DNA of 64,000 bases from Cadophora sp. MPI-SDFR-AT-0126 (GCA_020747065.1 JAGMVK010000011.1:248001-312000), one strand, 5' to 3'. Counted from the first letter of the stretch, positions 45,353-57,680 are shown. Program-made: numbers and translations. The notes: generated by a model from the sequence alone, not told the origin.

Positions 45353-46430
45353 GGATCTGTCTAATATATCGAGGTCTGAGCTATTCGCTTGCAGGTATTG
45401 GGGTAGTGTGTTGGAACGAGAAAGGATAGATACACGAAAATTGAGTGTGTGGGAAGCTTCAGTATTAGCCCGTTAGTTTCGTTACCCACGACACACTTAT
45501 CACCACTATATTATGCCACTTGATAATACAGGCTCAACGCTATCTGAATTCCGCAGCGATGACTTCGCCGCAGATGAAAGCACGAAAAAGCGTATAAGAA
45601 GCCGTTGGCAGCTAAGTAATGAATTGATTTCGACTCTGTCACTTCTGAGTCCAAAAAAAAGAAACCATGCAGTTACAATAAATAAAGAGCGTCATCAGCG
45701 CTCAACTAAAGGGAAAAAAGAAACAACTTTCATCGGGGGTTGATCCGCGGAGCCAAATCATACCAAAGAGTAGCGGCTCCCACTTCTGTTTACAAATGTG
45801 GGAGTGTTTTGTTGGCCACGATGCTTCATCGTAAGTTTGGCTGCCAACTGGTGAGATGAACTAGGAGATGCGTACTACGCCTTGAGCAGCAGTCTGGGGC
45901 GACTAGTTCCAGAGGCTCGAGGGCCAATTGTCGGTCAGGCAACGTGGTAGTTCCGTGATCACTTAATCAACCGAGTGCCTTGCGGCGCCCACCAGACGGA
46001 CCGCGACAGACCGCGCCCAGTAGACTGAGTGGGTGGCCCGTATGTCAATCCAGTGGGAGCCGCCTTTGCATTAATGCTGGTGGTGATACTGTCAGCAACT
46101 GACTACTTGCTGTGATGGCGGTTAGCATAGGTTGGGTAAGCCTGTGAGAAGCGGTTTCGGAATGATTACTATGGTTCCACCCTGGAGATTTGGCGATTTG
46201 CCAGTTCGACTGCTTCACCGTTAGTGCCACAAGCTTCAACCGATCACGTGCAAAAGGCCCCGCTGTGAGTTTCACGTTGGCAGCTATATAATAACAAATC
46301 AATCCGTCAACCCGTCTATTGTTAAGGAATTTGTCTTCATCTTTGTCTTCAGCTTCCTGTGTTCGAACAGTTGCACAAAGTGGACCGCAGCAACCTCTTT
46401 CTTCCCCTAAAAAGTACTGTAGGGATCAGC
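45353..46430. other. intergenic region
   Basis: About 1.1 kb without a supported gene; a short basic open frame at 45513-45743 has no recognisable motif. Confidence 0.5.
46285..46292 (+). promoter_or_regulatory. possible TATA element
   Basis: TATATAAT lies 139 bp before the ATG at 46431, at a plausible core-promoter position. Confidence 0.3.
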
Positions 46431-47720
46431 ATGCCCAACAATCCGAAATACGGTATGGCGACTAGCGAAGCCTCGTGGAAGAGAGCGTTATTCGCGTTGC
46501 CGTTGTTAGGAGTGTTTTATCTCGCTAGGCAGGTGATGACGGTCGAGGTAGGGAGCAAGTTCGTTCCGTTCTTTATAGAGAGCCTCACCACAGGTGTTGT
46601 GAAGGATGGGTTGACGAGCGTGCCGTTGAGAACGATGTTTACTGGGTGGCAGCCGTTAGATAACTTTCTAATGCCGCTTATTGCTGCGTTTACTCCTTCG
46701 GTGGCGGGCTTAGGTGGAAGTAAGTTTTGTTTTTATTCTACCCCTTCGCTCCTAGTACCAGAATCAAGGGGGTTTGCTAACAACAGTAGCTGGATTGGCT
46801 GTAAAGACTCTCGGGCAAGGTGTTGTGGATCAGTATGCACCACAGAGAATGCAGGCCATGAGCTTTCTTACGGATTTCTTGGCATTCAACGTAATCTGGG
46901 TGATAGAGGGCTGTCGACGTGGAAATGTCTTTACTTTCGCTAGGATGTAAGTCTTATGAATCATAACTAAAGGAGATATGCTTACATATCTGTTAGTCCC
47001 GTTGTTTTTCTTCTTGCAGCTCAGTTGTTCGGAGTCGGCGTCGTAGCTCCACTCTACTTCTTCTTACACTTCGTCCTTATCCCAAGCACCAAGTTTCACG
47101 CGGCAAGTGATAGACACGTCCCTATTCACCTCGCTAAGACTATACTTCCAACCTTGATTCTATGCTATGTTGTGCCTGGCATCGCTATGTACTGGCCCAC
47201 GTCCCATATTTCCACGCTCCAAGGATGGAACTTCGTCTGGCAGCTATTCCCTATCTACCTCTCTATCTTACACGGGATATCCAGCAGATTCTTCCTTAAC
47301 GCCGAGTGTGAAGACCGCGTCAACACATTCAAGAGCGACCTTATCTACCTCCGCCTCACCTACTTTATAATCGCAATCTTCTCATCTACAGCATGGATCT
47401 ACACGCTCTTCACCTCGCCCACTCCTCTATTCCAGGTCTTTTTAAGCGGGATTACGAATCGGGATATACAGTTCCAGACGCTAGAAGAAGCTATGAGGAT
47501 GTTTCTGAAGTATGATGAGGTGTTCGCTTTCAGTAGCGCGGCTATTTGGGTTTTATTGTGTTTTTGGGATTTAAAGAGGGAAGGGAGAGTTACTACAAAC
47601 TGGGCGAAGATTTTAGCTTTCTATGCTGCTGTGACGTTGAGTCTTGGCCCTGGTACGGGGTTGGTGTGTATGTGGTGGTGGAGAGAGGATGTATTGGCTA
47701 GGCCAGGGCTGAAGGGGTAG
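46431..47720 (+). CDS. polytopic integral membrane protein of unknown function
   Basis: Exons 46431-46719, 46787-46946 and 46997-47720 give 390 aa. The ATG at 46431 is the first in frame. About eight hydrophobic segments are visible, including LFALPLLGVFYLARQV, IPVVFLLAAQLFGVGVVAPL, LPTLILCYVVPGIAMY and WAKILAFYAAVTLSLGPG; the last ends in GLVCMWWWRED. There is no transporter signature and no signal-peptide cleavage pattern. It looks like a fungal-specific family of 350-400 aa membrane proteins, some of which I associate loosely with secondary-metabolite loci, but no biosynthetic gene is nearby. I do not assign a function. The second exon could start at 46787 or, with the next AG, at 46790; both keep frame. 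Confidence 0.65.
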
Positions 47721-48410
47721 GTTTTGGGGGAGTGAAGGAGGATCACTTGAATCGTTGATTTGATTTGGCCATTTGAGGAAAGAGATGGGGCCAAGAGCAA
47801 AATGACAGGGAAAGAGACTGGAGTTAGAAGAGACTTCGATATAGGATATTTCTCCTTTAGGCGTCATTATTAGGGTTTGGCTCGAAAATGTATCCAGAAT
47901 GAAGCATCTCGTAAGGCTGAAATCGGTACCTCGTCACTGTTCCGAGCGGCAACCGGGCTTTTACAATGTCCGCATTTATGATCATACTTATCTCTGAGTC
48001 AAAACCCATAAGTCCCCCCCACGAGAGCAAGCTAGGAATATCAATCGACGCATCAGAAATTCGTCTTATTCCACGCGTAGAGGATCTCTATTCTTGGCAA
48101 TCGCTACCGGCAAGAACACATCTCTTCGAAAAAAGCCTCAGCACACGAATTACTAAGGGATGAAGCTAAGGCTAGCGCCAGCATACTCTTTTCACTACCA
48201 GCAGCAAACTTCACTGACAGAATCTCAGAATTAGAAGCCCAGATGCGGAGCTCTTGAATGCGACGAAGAACATGCGATATAAAGTTAATTTCTCCCCAAA
48301 CGTCCAACAGCTTTTACTTTTCCACTCAACAAATTTGAACTGTTCAACATCACTCATACACACACATACAAGTCAAATCCACATTCAAAAGCAGAAAAAC
48401 AATCTTCACA
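47721..48410. other. intergenic region
   Basis: About 0.7 kb without a supported gene. Confidence 0.5.
48278..48283 (+). promoter_or_regulatory. possible TATA element of the FMP52 copy
   Basis: TATAAA 128 bp upstream of the ATG at 48411, followed by a CA/CT-rich leader. It suggests the gene was once expressed normally. Confidence 0.35.
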
Positions 48411-49144
48411 ATGGCATCAACAGCTGTAATCGGCTCGACCGGCCTCGTCGTATGTACCGACCTTTCCATGCATATTCAAGCTTCTAACGTCTTACTACAG
48501 GGCCAATACATCCTCTCCACCCTCCTATCCACCCCCTCAGTCAGCACCGTATACTCGATAGCTCGCCAACCACCAGCCACTACAAACGCCAAGCTGAAGC
48601 CATTAATAAACAAGGAAAAACATCATATTGGGCCGCATTCCTCACCAACGTTACCCCTCCACTCACCATCTTCCTCAGCGCCCTAGGCACAACCAAGACC
48701 GCAGCAGGTAGCATCGAAGCCTAGCGCAAGATCGATGTCGACCTCAATATCGAAGTTGCAAAGGCTACTAATACGGCAGGTGTCAGGGTCTACGTCCTGA
48801 TCTCGAGCTAGTCGGCGAGTTCGAAGTCGATAATCCTATACTCGAAGATGAAGGGCGAGTTGGAGGACTTGATCAAAGAGATTGAGTTCAATCATACTAT
48901 TATCATCACGCCGGGTCTGTTGGTTGGAGCAAGAGATGAGAGCAGACTAGCAGAGGCTACTGCCAAAGGAATTGCCAATTGCTTAGGCTCCCTAGCCAAC
49001 GTGTTGAAAGACACATGGGCTCAGGACGCTGAGGTTGTTTGTAAGGCAGCCGTCAGTGCAGGTCTGCAGGCTCTGGAAGGCGGTAAACCGAAGGTGTGGG
49101 AGATTGGCCAGTCAGAGATTGTCAGGTTGGGAAGAACGGAGTGA
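48411..49144 (+). pseudogene. FMP52: FMP52 (mitochondrial outer-membrane SDR-like protein), broken copy
   Basis: Exon 1 (48411-48449) gives MASTAVIGSTGLV, the start of the Rossmann glycine loop; the intron ends at 48500. Exon 2 continues with ILSTLLSTPSVSTVYSIARQ, shifts frame near 48610-48620 (A-rich stretch), then reads SYWAAFLTNVTPPLTIFLSA and LGTTKTAAGS. A TAG at 48722-48724 replaces the Gln expected before RKID. A second TAG follows VYVLISS, near the catalytic Ser/Tyr region; YSKMKGELEDLI and the end EIGQSEIVRLGRTE follow. Yeast Fmp52 and fungal relatives are about 230 aa and bind NAD(P) at the mitochondrial surface. With one frameshift and two stops this copy cannot make the full protein, so a functional paralog should exist elsewhere. 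Confidence 0.82.
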
Positions 49145-49387
49145 GTCCCGGTTCGGCATGTGGAATGCAAGCCGAGATCGGGAGCTGGGCCGAGAGTTGC
49201 TTTTTCGAGCTCGCACTTTTTGCTTCCACAACAAGCCCTCAGATCATGTCTACGAGAGTCCAATACCGCAGTCTAAATATGCTCAGATGCCCTGACTCCC
49301 CATGGTATCCGCGAAGTGAGAGATGTAACGCAAGTTTATCTAAGCCTTCCCAAATGGATGATAGACATCTCCTACGAGCGTACGTTT

Positions 49388-50054
49388 TCAGACTGACGCC
49401 GCAGGCCTTTCCTGTTGGTCTAGTCCCGGTAATGAGGCGAGTGGTGGATGAGGTATGCTGCCACCATGCAAGCACGAGATTCTACGCTGTCTCTTTGCCG
49501 ATCCTGGTACGTTTGAAGAAACCTGGAAGGACAACTCCTGATACTCTGCACCTGGTGCTGACTTTGCGGAAGCCGGGAGACTTCGAGAAAGTTCGTGGAG
49601 TATAATGGTGCTCGTCGTCGACCAAGGTCGAGCGATATCCGCAATCAGCTTAGGACGATACGTCATCAATCTCGACGCTGGTAGTAGAATACGACACGCG
49701 GGGGCGAGACTGACGGAGGTGGAGAGGTGCAGTCACGGCAGGTGCTGAGCGTGGCTTTCGTCGCTTAGCAGGTCGTGGGTCTTCGTCGGTTGTATCGCAT
49801 GTGTTATGATTGTCATCGGTGTTCGCGGAATGGTGGGTTTCGCTGCTGATCTCTGTATGCATGTCTTGGTGTACTCCCATCCGCGTCGCAGGCTCGGCCC
49901 CCAGCGCCGGATTGGCTGGGGCAGAGGAGCCTCGAGAGGCTCGTGACCCGTGGCGGTGCTCGTCACTGATCGGAAGTGCTGAATGCCTAAGATGGACCTC
50001 AGACTGTGCTTGGCTCAAGGGATGGGGAGAAGGCTCTGCCGAGATGTGTTCCAT
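49388..50054 (-). pseudogene. remnant of a repetitive fungal gene (low-confidence call)
   Basis: A minus-strand frame (50054-49650) gives a Ser/Pro/His-rich peptide with a basic patch PRPAKRRKPRSAPA and ends SYSTTSVEIDD. Further on, AEYQELSFQ is followed in the next frame by GFFKRTRIGKETA, a stop and NL. From memory, this combination of a PAKRRK patch and an AEYQ-x-FQGF-x-KRT block occurs in multicopy proteins of leotiomycete genomes, possibly transposon-borne; I cannot confirm this. The frame change and stop indicate decay. No terminal repeats found. Confidence 0.35.
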
Positions 50055-51478
50055 TCCTAAAAATGTTCCAAGATATCCAAAACGGGACCCTCATAAGGCG
50101 ACTAATTACCTTCAGGCTCAGGACGAACATAGGGCTGAGTGAGATTTTCTATTAATCTTCAGTGATCCAAGTGCGAGCATCGAGACCGAACGCATCGACT
50201 AAGTACTCGAAAACTTTCTTGCCTTTGCATCGGCAAGAGTGCATCTCGCGAACTCGGAAAACGTTCATTTCTGTCGGTAGAGCCAAGTCTTGAGAGGATA
50301 ATTCTCAAGGCGGCTAAAAGCCAGTTTGGTTTACTATGGAGGACATCAGAAGCATCACCATTGTGTGAAATGTGAGGCCACCGTCGATACTAAGGAGTGT
50401 ACAATTCAGTTGAAGACTTCGCGAAAGGTGAAAGGAAAATTAATGGTTCCTCCAGTAACAAGGTAAGATTGATACGTAATTCTGCTCCGTTATCCAACCG
50501 TACGGTAAAACATTGTTCTTACAGATTGTATGGCACCCTCTGGCGAACCCTTCGGGTCGAACTGCTAAGTATTTGGCAAATATCATATGACATCAAACGA
50601 TCAGGCCTTCATTTAAGCTCTTAGTCAACGTATTGATGCCAGATAAAAATAATTCTAACTATTTGCTATTATTCGTTCGACTGCTGCCCTATTACACGCA
50701 TGCTGTGCCAAAACCGCAGAAGGTTGAAGCGAAAGCGGAGCTTGTAGCAGTAAGCGGACGGCATGAAGCGAGAAGTCAGACATGGCAGCAGCCGAACGGA
50801 TGTGGAGGGCGTACAGTAGTCACCGGCAACTACTGCGCTGTAACTTCCCGTCAAAGAGGCTCGGGGAGCACACTCCCATTAAAGGGTCACTTTTTGACTG
50901 ACACATACAGATACGGCCCTAGCTTACATTCGGGGTCTACTGGGTCTGGACTTCGACCAGCACACATGTCGATCTCAAGCCTCATGGTGTTGGGATACAA
51001 AGTTACTGGACAGGTCGAGGATTGGCGGTTGTGCGTCCAGCCTCATGCATAACCCGCCAATCGCGCGCCGACATTCAATATGGATGTCCTTTTTCTGCAC
51101 GCCTCAGCTCCCGTCCAAGACACAAGGAGGACTGTGTGGCAATTGATTTTGGCCTTCAGAACGCGATTCCTTCTTCATCTGTGCTGCCCGTTAACTTTTT
51201 TTTCTCAATCCTCAGACAACAGTTGACTGCCCTGGAGTACCTCCAGAGATTCAGTTCAAGATGTCTGATCTAGAAACCCTGCTCTCCCATCAAGACGTTT
51301 GTCCATCCGTCTTACAAGCTCAGCTTGCTTCTACCCCAAATGTACCTTCCAGTCTGGCCGCCACACATGAAGCTCGTCTGTTTAGATCGAACTCCGGCGG
51401 ATTGTCCCAGGATATGAGGTCTATTGAAGGTATCAGTTCAAGATCTGAGATTCTTGGGGAGGTACCGCGTGAGACCTC
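50055..51478. other. intergenic region
   Basis: About 1.4 kb with no supported gene. An open frame at 51261-51581 overlaps the start of the next gene in another frame and could include an upstream exon. Confidence 0.45.
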
Positions 51479-53754
51479 ATGGATCAAACGCAAACTCAAA
51501 TCGAGACTACAGCCTCTTTATCCAAGTCGAATGCCACCTGTAAACGGTTTGACCCCACAAATCTGCGCCTCAAGTTGTTAATCTTCCCAGGAGATGTGGA
51601 CAATTGCCTACCGTTATGCCCAGCCAATTCGAATATATATTTGGGCAAAACGAACTGGAAATCGAAAGTGAATATTCTCTTGGCAGTGTACTCCACCATT
51701 TTCTCCATGCTTTGGTTCTTGATATCGCTCCTCAGACCTGGCTGGGGTGAAGTCATTCGCACTGGAGGCTTTCTCGCACCATCCACTGCCTCGACCATCT
51801 TCGCTCTCTTCTCGAAGACGATTGAAATCTCGTCTGTTGGGGTTCTTGTGACCTTTCTCGGCCAGTTTCTAACCCGCCGATCATTACATTCAGCGGGTTT
51901 CAGTATTTCTGAATTGGGAATGCGTGGCTGGTTTGTGCAACCTGCTTATGTTGTCTCACACTGGAATCAAGTCAAGCTCGCTGGGTCCACCATACTGGGT
52001 GCATTATCACTTTTGATTTCCATATGCATCATGTTTTTCACGACCGCTTCAGATGCACTTGTATCTCCCCATCTCAAATATGGTCATTGGGAGAATGAAA
52101 TCATGTACTCTTTTGTTAAATCATCTTTCGCCAATCCGGTGGTCTCTATAACCAATGCAAATCACCGGTCGGACCACAGGATGGGGGTTGGGCCACGTAC
52201 GACACTTGCGCGTTTCTTCAAAACTCGAAATATTCACTGTCGGACTTCAATTCTTGGCTTGAGGCCTCGGTGTCTATAGGTCAGAGTGGGCTTGCACTTG
52301 ATGACCGCCCGGTTGCGTTCAGTACCATTTTCCCCGATACGGTTGTTCAGGGTCGTTGGTTTAATGGCACGAATCGTGCAACCAGCAGCGCCGACTTCGG
52401 AAGTTCTGATGACAGAATAATTGACAATGTCAGTCTCTCCATGCCCCATGCTAGTGTCTATTACGCTAGACCGACGAAAATCGGGGGCGACTCACCAGGA
52501 GAATTCTCATTGAAGGCTGCCGTTGTTTCACCGAGCAGCAATGTGCTTTGTCTCAATCTGAACATCACAGAACTTTCTCCCATAATATATACCGAGTGGC
52601 CTAATGCCGCCAAAACAACTACCTCCAACAACACGATGTCTCCAGCAAATTACGTGGCCTCCCCCGACTGGGAAAATTATATTCAGCCAATCCCGGGAAA
52701 TGATTTTCTCAATGCGACAGTCTTTGACAGTATCTTTGAATGGGGCCCACAGTTCAATACGCAGCCACCCGTGTTTCCAAATGTAGGTCCAAATTTCGAA
52801 CTAAACCTCCATGTTACTGCCTCTCACTAGTAGAGTCAGAGAAAACTAAATGGATTACTGTAGCTGCCGCAAGATAACAACATTATACTCAATGTTTCAG
52901 TTCCTGACTCGGAATCCATATACCTGCTGCTCAAATCTCCCAGTATCGAGGATTATACGCTTTGCCAGATGTATGGCTACTTATCCACGAATTGTTCGAC
53001 GCGATATACTGTAACCTCGGCAAGGCGCTTCATGACAACCCATTGCGATGATGTCGAGGACGAGATGGCATATTGGCGGAAGCAATCAATAACTTATCCT
53101 AGCGATCATTTTCGGAATCTTGATTACCGGACCGTATTAGCTACCTGGGCCATAGCCTTGGTGGAAGACACCAACGGAAAAGGGCCAAACGGACTTCAAC
53201 GGCTATTATCGCAATTCATCTGGCGCATGTATTCATTTGATACCCCAACACTAGCCGAGGCACTATCGGTGTTATCTTCATCATTATTGATGCAGAGCAG
53301 TATGAGTACGTCCACAGTACATTACTGGAACTACTCTGCGATGCAACTAGATCCTGGAGAATGGGTCTCATTCAACGCCAGCCGAAAATATCAACAATAT
53401 AGATCTGGATCAACCAGCGATTGGCAAGGAATCTTCTACATTGTTCTCGCAGTAGTGTTGGCTGGCAATGTCTATTGTCTAGTCTACTTCTTAAGGAACA
53501 GAGAGTTATTGGTTGACGTTACCGACCCAAAAAATTCTTTTGCCTTGGCTATGAATAGTCCTTTCAGCTCCAAGCTGCTTGGTGCCTGTGGTGGCGGGCC
53601 CCTGGGTGAACAACTAAACGTCAAATGGAACTTGGAACGCAATGAGAATGAGCATTTCTATCTGAGAGCAAAAGAGGAGTACGAACATACGGAGGGGTCT
53701 GAGCTACGTAGTAGACACAAGCTGAATGCCAGTGGTCCTAATGTATCGGAATGA
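51479..53754 (+). CDS. large fungal membrane protein with ectodomain, frame break near 52,138
   Basis: Three parts: 51479 to about 52137, about 52138-52782 in a shifted frame, and 52864-53754 after a normal intron (GTAGGT...CTGTAG). About 740 aa in all. The N-terminal region has three or four membrane helices (ILLAVYSTIFSMLWFLISLL, LVTFLGQFLTRRS, LAGSTILGALSLLISICIMF), then a long ectodomain with several N-glycosylation sequons and Cys residues, one last helix (GIFYIVLAVVLAGNVYCLVY) and a short acidic tail. Similar fungal-specific proteins are common in Pezizomycotina and have no known role. The frame changes within CCGGTGGT: FANP continues properly as GLYNQCKSPVG only after one base is skipped. 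No acceptable intron explains this, so it is a frameshift mutation or assembly indel. Confidence 0.65.
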
Positions 53755-53904
53755 TCGGAGAGAAGCATGATACCAAAGCGCGGATGGGTTCTAAAGAGAA
53801 AAGGAATCTTATGGAAGATCCACTTAGGATTCGCCCCCTCCATGGCGTAATTATTAAATAGTGAATTTAGAATTTACAAAAGGAATTGGTTTATTAATTT
53901 GAGC
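53755..53904. other. short intergenic region between convergent genes
   Basis: About 150 bp, AT-rich; the two 3' UTRs probably overlap. Confidence 0.6.
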
Positions 53905-56312
53905 TCAAGATCCTTGCTTTTGAGAGAGCTGTCCACCATTTGCACCCGGTTGATATTCTGTCGGAACAACTGGCCAAGCATCATAGCCATCGAGAATCGC
54001 GACACTGAACGGTAAATGTTAATGTCAGGCACAATTGATATTCTCTTGAGAGTGGGCTTACCTCATTCCACCAGTCAAATGCGGATTGATATGGCAATGC
54101 AGCAAAAATGGCTACAGGTTTCTGTTAGTATGTCATCCCATTGAGTGCAGTATGACGAGAACACTTACACCTGGGTTCTCAACCTTGTATCTGACAGCCA
54201 TCCAAGTCGACGCTGTCTGCAGAGGAAGTGTATAGAAGCCATCCCTGTATGGTGGATTGTCGAGATTGAAGCTCTCAGGAATATATTGCATCGCTTCGGC
54301 TACGTCAGTGTAATTGAATTCACCTGTGCCAAGACCCTGCAGAATCCACATCAGCCCACATTCTCAAAGTGAGGTGCAGAACTTAGGGGTTTTGATACTC
54401 ACAATAATGTGTGCTTTGTTGGAATGCTTGTGGATTGGATGTGGAGGTTGCAGTCCCCCCGTGATGGTGACGACGAAGATCAGGTCAACCCATGTGTTGT
54501 TCTTCGTGGTGATTGTCAAACCGGTATCTTGAAGCCCGTTTGGATTGAAAATCAATGGAGTGATATCTTCATAAGCGGTGTCGAAGATACTGTTCTCGTT
54601 CAAAGACCACTGCCAGGCGGCACCCGTACGGTTCAGGAGAAGTTTGATGGTTTGGTCAACTTGCTGAGCAGGATGTACAGGTGGGAATGGAACAACTGTC
54701 GTGTCGTCAAGATAACGAACGCTAGCGGTCGTGTTGACGCCGGCATAGTTGATGGCAGCGTTGGGGATATTCGAGTGATCCCCGCCTTTGTATGACAGCG
54801 TTCCCGATGTGAAAACTTTCTGGTTGAGACCACGGCCTGCGACTCGGATCGTGTAATCTCGAGCTGGCTTGTTGAGTTGTACCATGACGGAATGACGACT
54901 TCCGTGAGAGAACGCCATTGCCTACGAGATGTTGTCAACAACGGAAGCGTATGTAAGAAAATATATCTGTAGCTTACATCGACTAATTGCGGTTCCACAT
55001 AGCGGCCGTCAATAGCATAGAGCCACATCGGATGATCATCGATAGAAACTAACAATCGGGTTAGCATTTGGCTTTTGAGGAAAAGTAGAAGTACTGAGCT
55101 TACCACCAACTTCCTGTAGACTTGCAGTGCTGATAAAATTCAGGCCAATCCATCCGCTCCTGGGGTCAGCTTCGATCACGGCAAGCTCTGAAGTTGTGGC
55201 ATTGCAGCCCTCAAACAGTCCTGGTGGAACAAACTCAAGATTCTTGGCTTGTGTCGTTTGCGCCAACGGATTAGAAAGTGGAATGCATCCTTTATCGGTC
55301 AAGTTCTCGCCGGCCAGGATGGGGAGCACTGGTGGCGGTATCAGAGTCATCAGGAAGGGAACGCCTGGGCAGTTCACGGAGCCTTTGCCATTGATTAAAA
55401 CCGAGTCTCCACATCTGGATCGACTGTATTAAAATCGTTTTCGCTCGTTCTCGGGAAGCCTAAACTTACAGTGGATCGATGTTGGCGTCTTCGGAGATCT
55501 GTGAGAGCTCCTCGCTTGTGAAATGGCTCCAATCGGAGAGGAGAACAGGTTGTGCAGCATCCAAAGCCTTCTCAAGTTCGTGTAGAGATTTGCTAGAATT
55601 CGAAATTTTGCCTAGGGGATGGGGCGTTCCTTTCTTGGGTCTAAACAGAATGTCAGCCAGCTGCTTTCTTGTTGCCTGTGTGAAGAAGATGTTCTGACGC
55701 ACTTGATTTCGATAGGCCCATAGAGTCCGTCTTCGAGTTGCCCTCGGTAGTGTCCGTGATACCAATATGTTCCGTATTGTGTCGCAGTCCACTTGTACAC
55801 GAAAGTTGATCCGGGCAGGATGCCAGCTTGACTTAGGCCCGGCACGCCATCTGTCGTAGCAATTAGTGTACATTTTCGAGACCCAAGAGTTGTATGATTA
55901 TACCAGACCAAGGTGAATTCAATTGCCTGCAGAGATTTAGTCGAGAGATGAAACACTCGGAATGGTTTCACTTACTCGATGCCATGAAAGTGGATTGTTG
56001 TGTTGTACGGGAGTTTGTTATAAACAACAAACTGTTTCCTATCAGCCAGAGTCCACGAGTACTTGAGTCTTGCCATCAACATACTTCCACGTTATCTCCT
56101 TCCTCAATGTTCAAAGTTGGTCCTGGGTATTGACCATTGATGAATATCATGTCCCTCTCGTATCCATCAGGGGCACCCTTCTCCCATGTCAAGGTTATTG
56201 GGAAAATAACAGTTTTCTCGCAGTCAACTCCTTCTGAATTTTTGTACGTTGCCAAGACAGACGATGTTAGAGATGCGGCCAAAAGGCCAAAGGAAACAAA
56301 AGACGACCTCAT
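53905..56312 (-). CDS. multicopper oxidase (laccase/ferroxidase-like), secreted
   Basis: Eleven exons, read from the right: 56312-56085, 56031-55976, 55926-55904, 55850-55703, 55640-55470, 55414-55104, 55048-54978, 54921-54403, 54336-54169, 54111-54062, 54004-53905, giving 614 aa with all phases matching. The N-terminus [21 protein letters not shown] is a signal peptide, followed by three cupredoxin domains. Copper ligands are in [41 protein letters not shown] and [14 protein letters not shown], so all four motifs are intact. The order fits ascomycete multicopper oxidases related to conidial-pigment Abr1 and Fet3-like ferroxidases. The end lacks a membrane anchor, unlike Fet3, and no iron permease gene is adjacent, so extracellular phenol oxidation is as likely as iron oxidation. 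Exon 3 is only 23 nt. Confidence 0.92.
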
Positions 56313-57680
56313 AGTGAAACGAAAGTAGTAATATACATTAATTGATGGATGGTGAGGGGAATTGAAAGGAATTGAGAGAGAACTACCAACTCTTATGTGA
56401 GAGCAGGACCCTAATGATCCACCAGCCTGGCGGCGCAGAGGAGGAGATTGACACAGCGCCCAAATCCAGTCTAATTTTAAGGTTAGAATTGTTTTTGCGT
56501 AAGACCCAGCAACTCGCACATGCCTCCCAAGCCAAATGAGGAAACGCCCAGCTCGACTAAGCCAATGGGCAGGCTTGTTGACCTCAGCCCTGCTGTCTAG
56601 AGCACCAAGAAGACCTTATTTCATCTCAACATCAGGCGCACCGTTAAATGGGGAGGAGTAAATCTTGCCTTTGTTGGCTCTAAGTCCCATCTGATGTAAG
56701 AATACTGAAGGACAAGCATTGGCGAGGCTTAGCGACGCATCTAGGAACGAATTAGGGGAGGGGAAGGATGACCGCACCAGCGGCTGAGCCCCTGATAGCC
56801 AATCACCTTCTCATACGGCGTCAGCAGCAGTCCCGCTTGGGCGCTCGATCTATCAGCTATTTCCACGTCAATAATCTCACGTGTGTTCAAGCAGCCACGA
56901 TTCGCGATGCCCAGAAAAGGAAGCTTGTCCATCAAATGCTTTTGATCAATCGGCCGCCCATGTCCAGACCTGTAAGCGGAGAGCAGATGGCTGACCCGAA
57001 AAAAAGGTCTTCGTCGAGACGGGTAGATCAGATCGGATGATGCGAATTGTGCGGTCGGTGAAATAATTGTGCGAGCGTTGTCGCTTTTGGTTATGATATT
57101 CCGTTCGTGTTATGCGAGAATGTTGGCGCTGACAAGTGGAAATTAAGGCTTGGAGCGAATCCTCCTGAGACGACGAAGCTGAAAGTTTTGCATGATACGA
57201 TGAAGGCTCATTGGATTATGTTTCCGAAGCTGCTCCTTCGAAGCCCCGAGTTAAGGGCCAAGATATGCAGGCATTGACAAGGTAACCGACCTGTCGCCCA
57301 CGATTGTATTGTGGATTCATGAGGCGCTTCAATTCCTTGTTCTGCATTCAGGTGAAGGCTTCGACTCCACAATGCTCAAGTCTGATTTTCCAGTTAACAG
57401 GTTCAAATGCAGCATTGGTCTGATCTTTGAGAAGTTCTTTACATGTCGAGTGTAGGGGAATTAAGCTTAGCAGTGCTCAAATAGGCCGAGCTTGGAAAGA
57501 AGACTACAAGGACGAACAAGGTTCCCTTCGTAGCTTTCCGTCGACGATGCCGAGACTCAAGTCTACAATTTCCCCCCTTTTTTGATTTTGTACTCCCTGA
57601 TACTGTCGATATTTCTCACCTCCGTAACGGCCCCCGAATCTGCTTGGGTTTCGCTAGCCCGAATTAACAAACGGGGCATA
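56313..57680. other. intergenic region
   Basis: About 1.4 kb. An open frame at 56768-57040 and a further open stretch without ATG at about 57040-57280 show no recognisable motif. The multicopper oxidase promoter is at the left end. Confidence 0.45.

Noticed and set aside
53905..56312. Fet3 ferroxidase of an iron-uptake pair
   Set aside because: No C-terminal membrane anchor and no Ftr1-type permease gene nearby.
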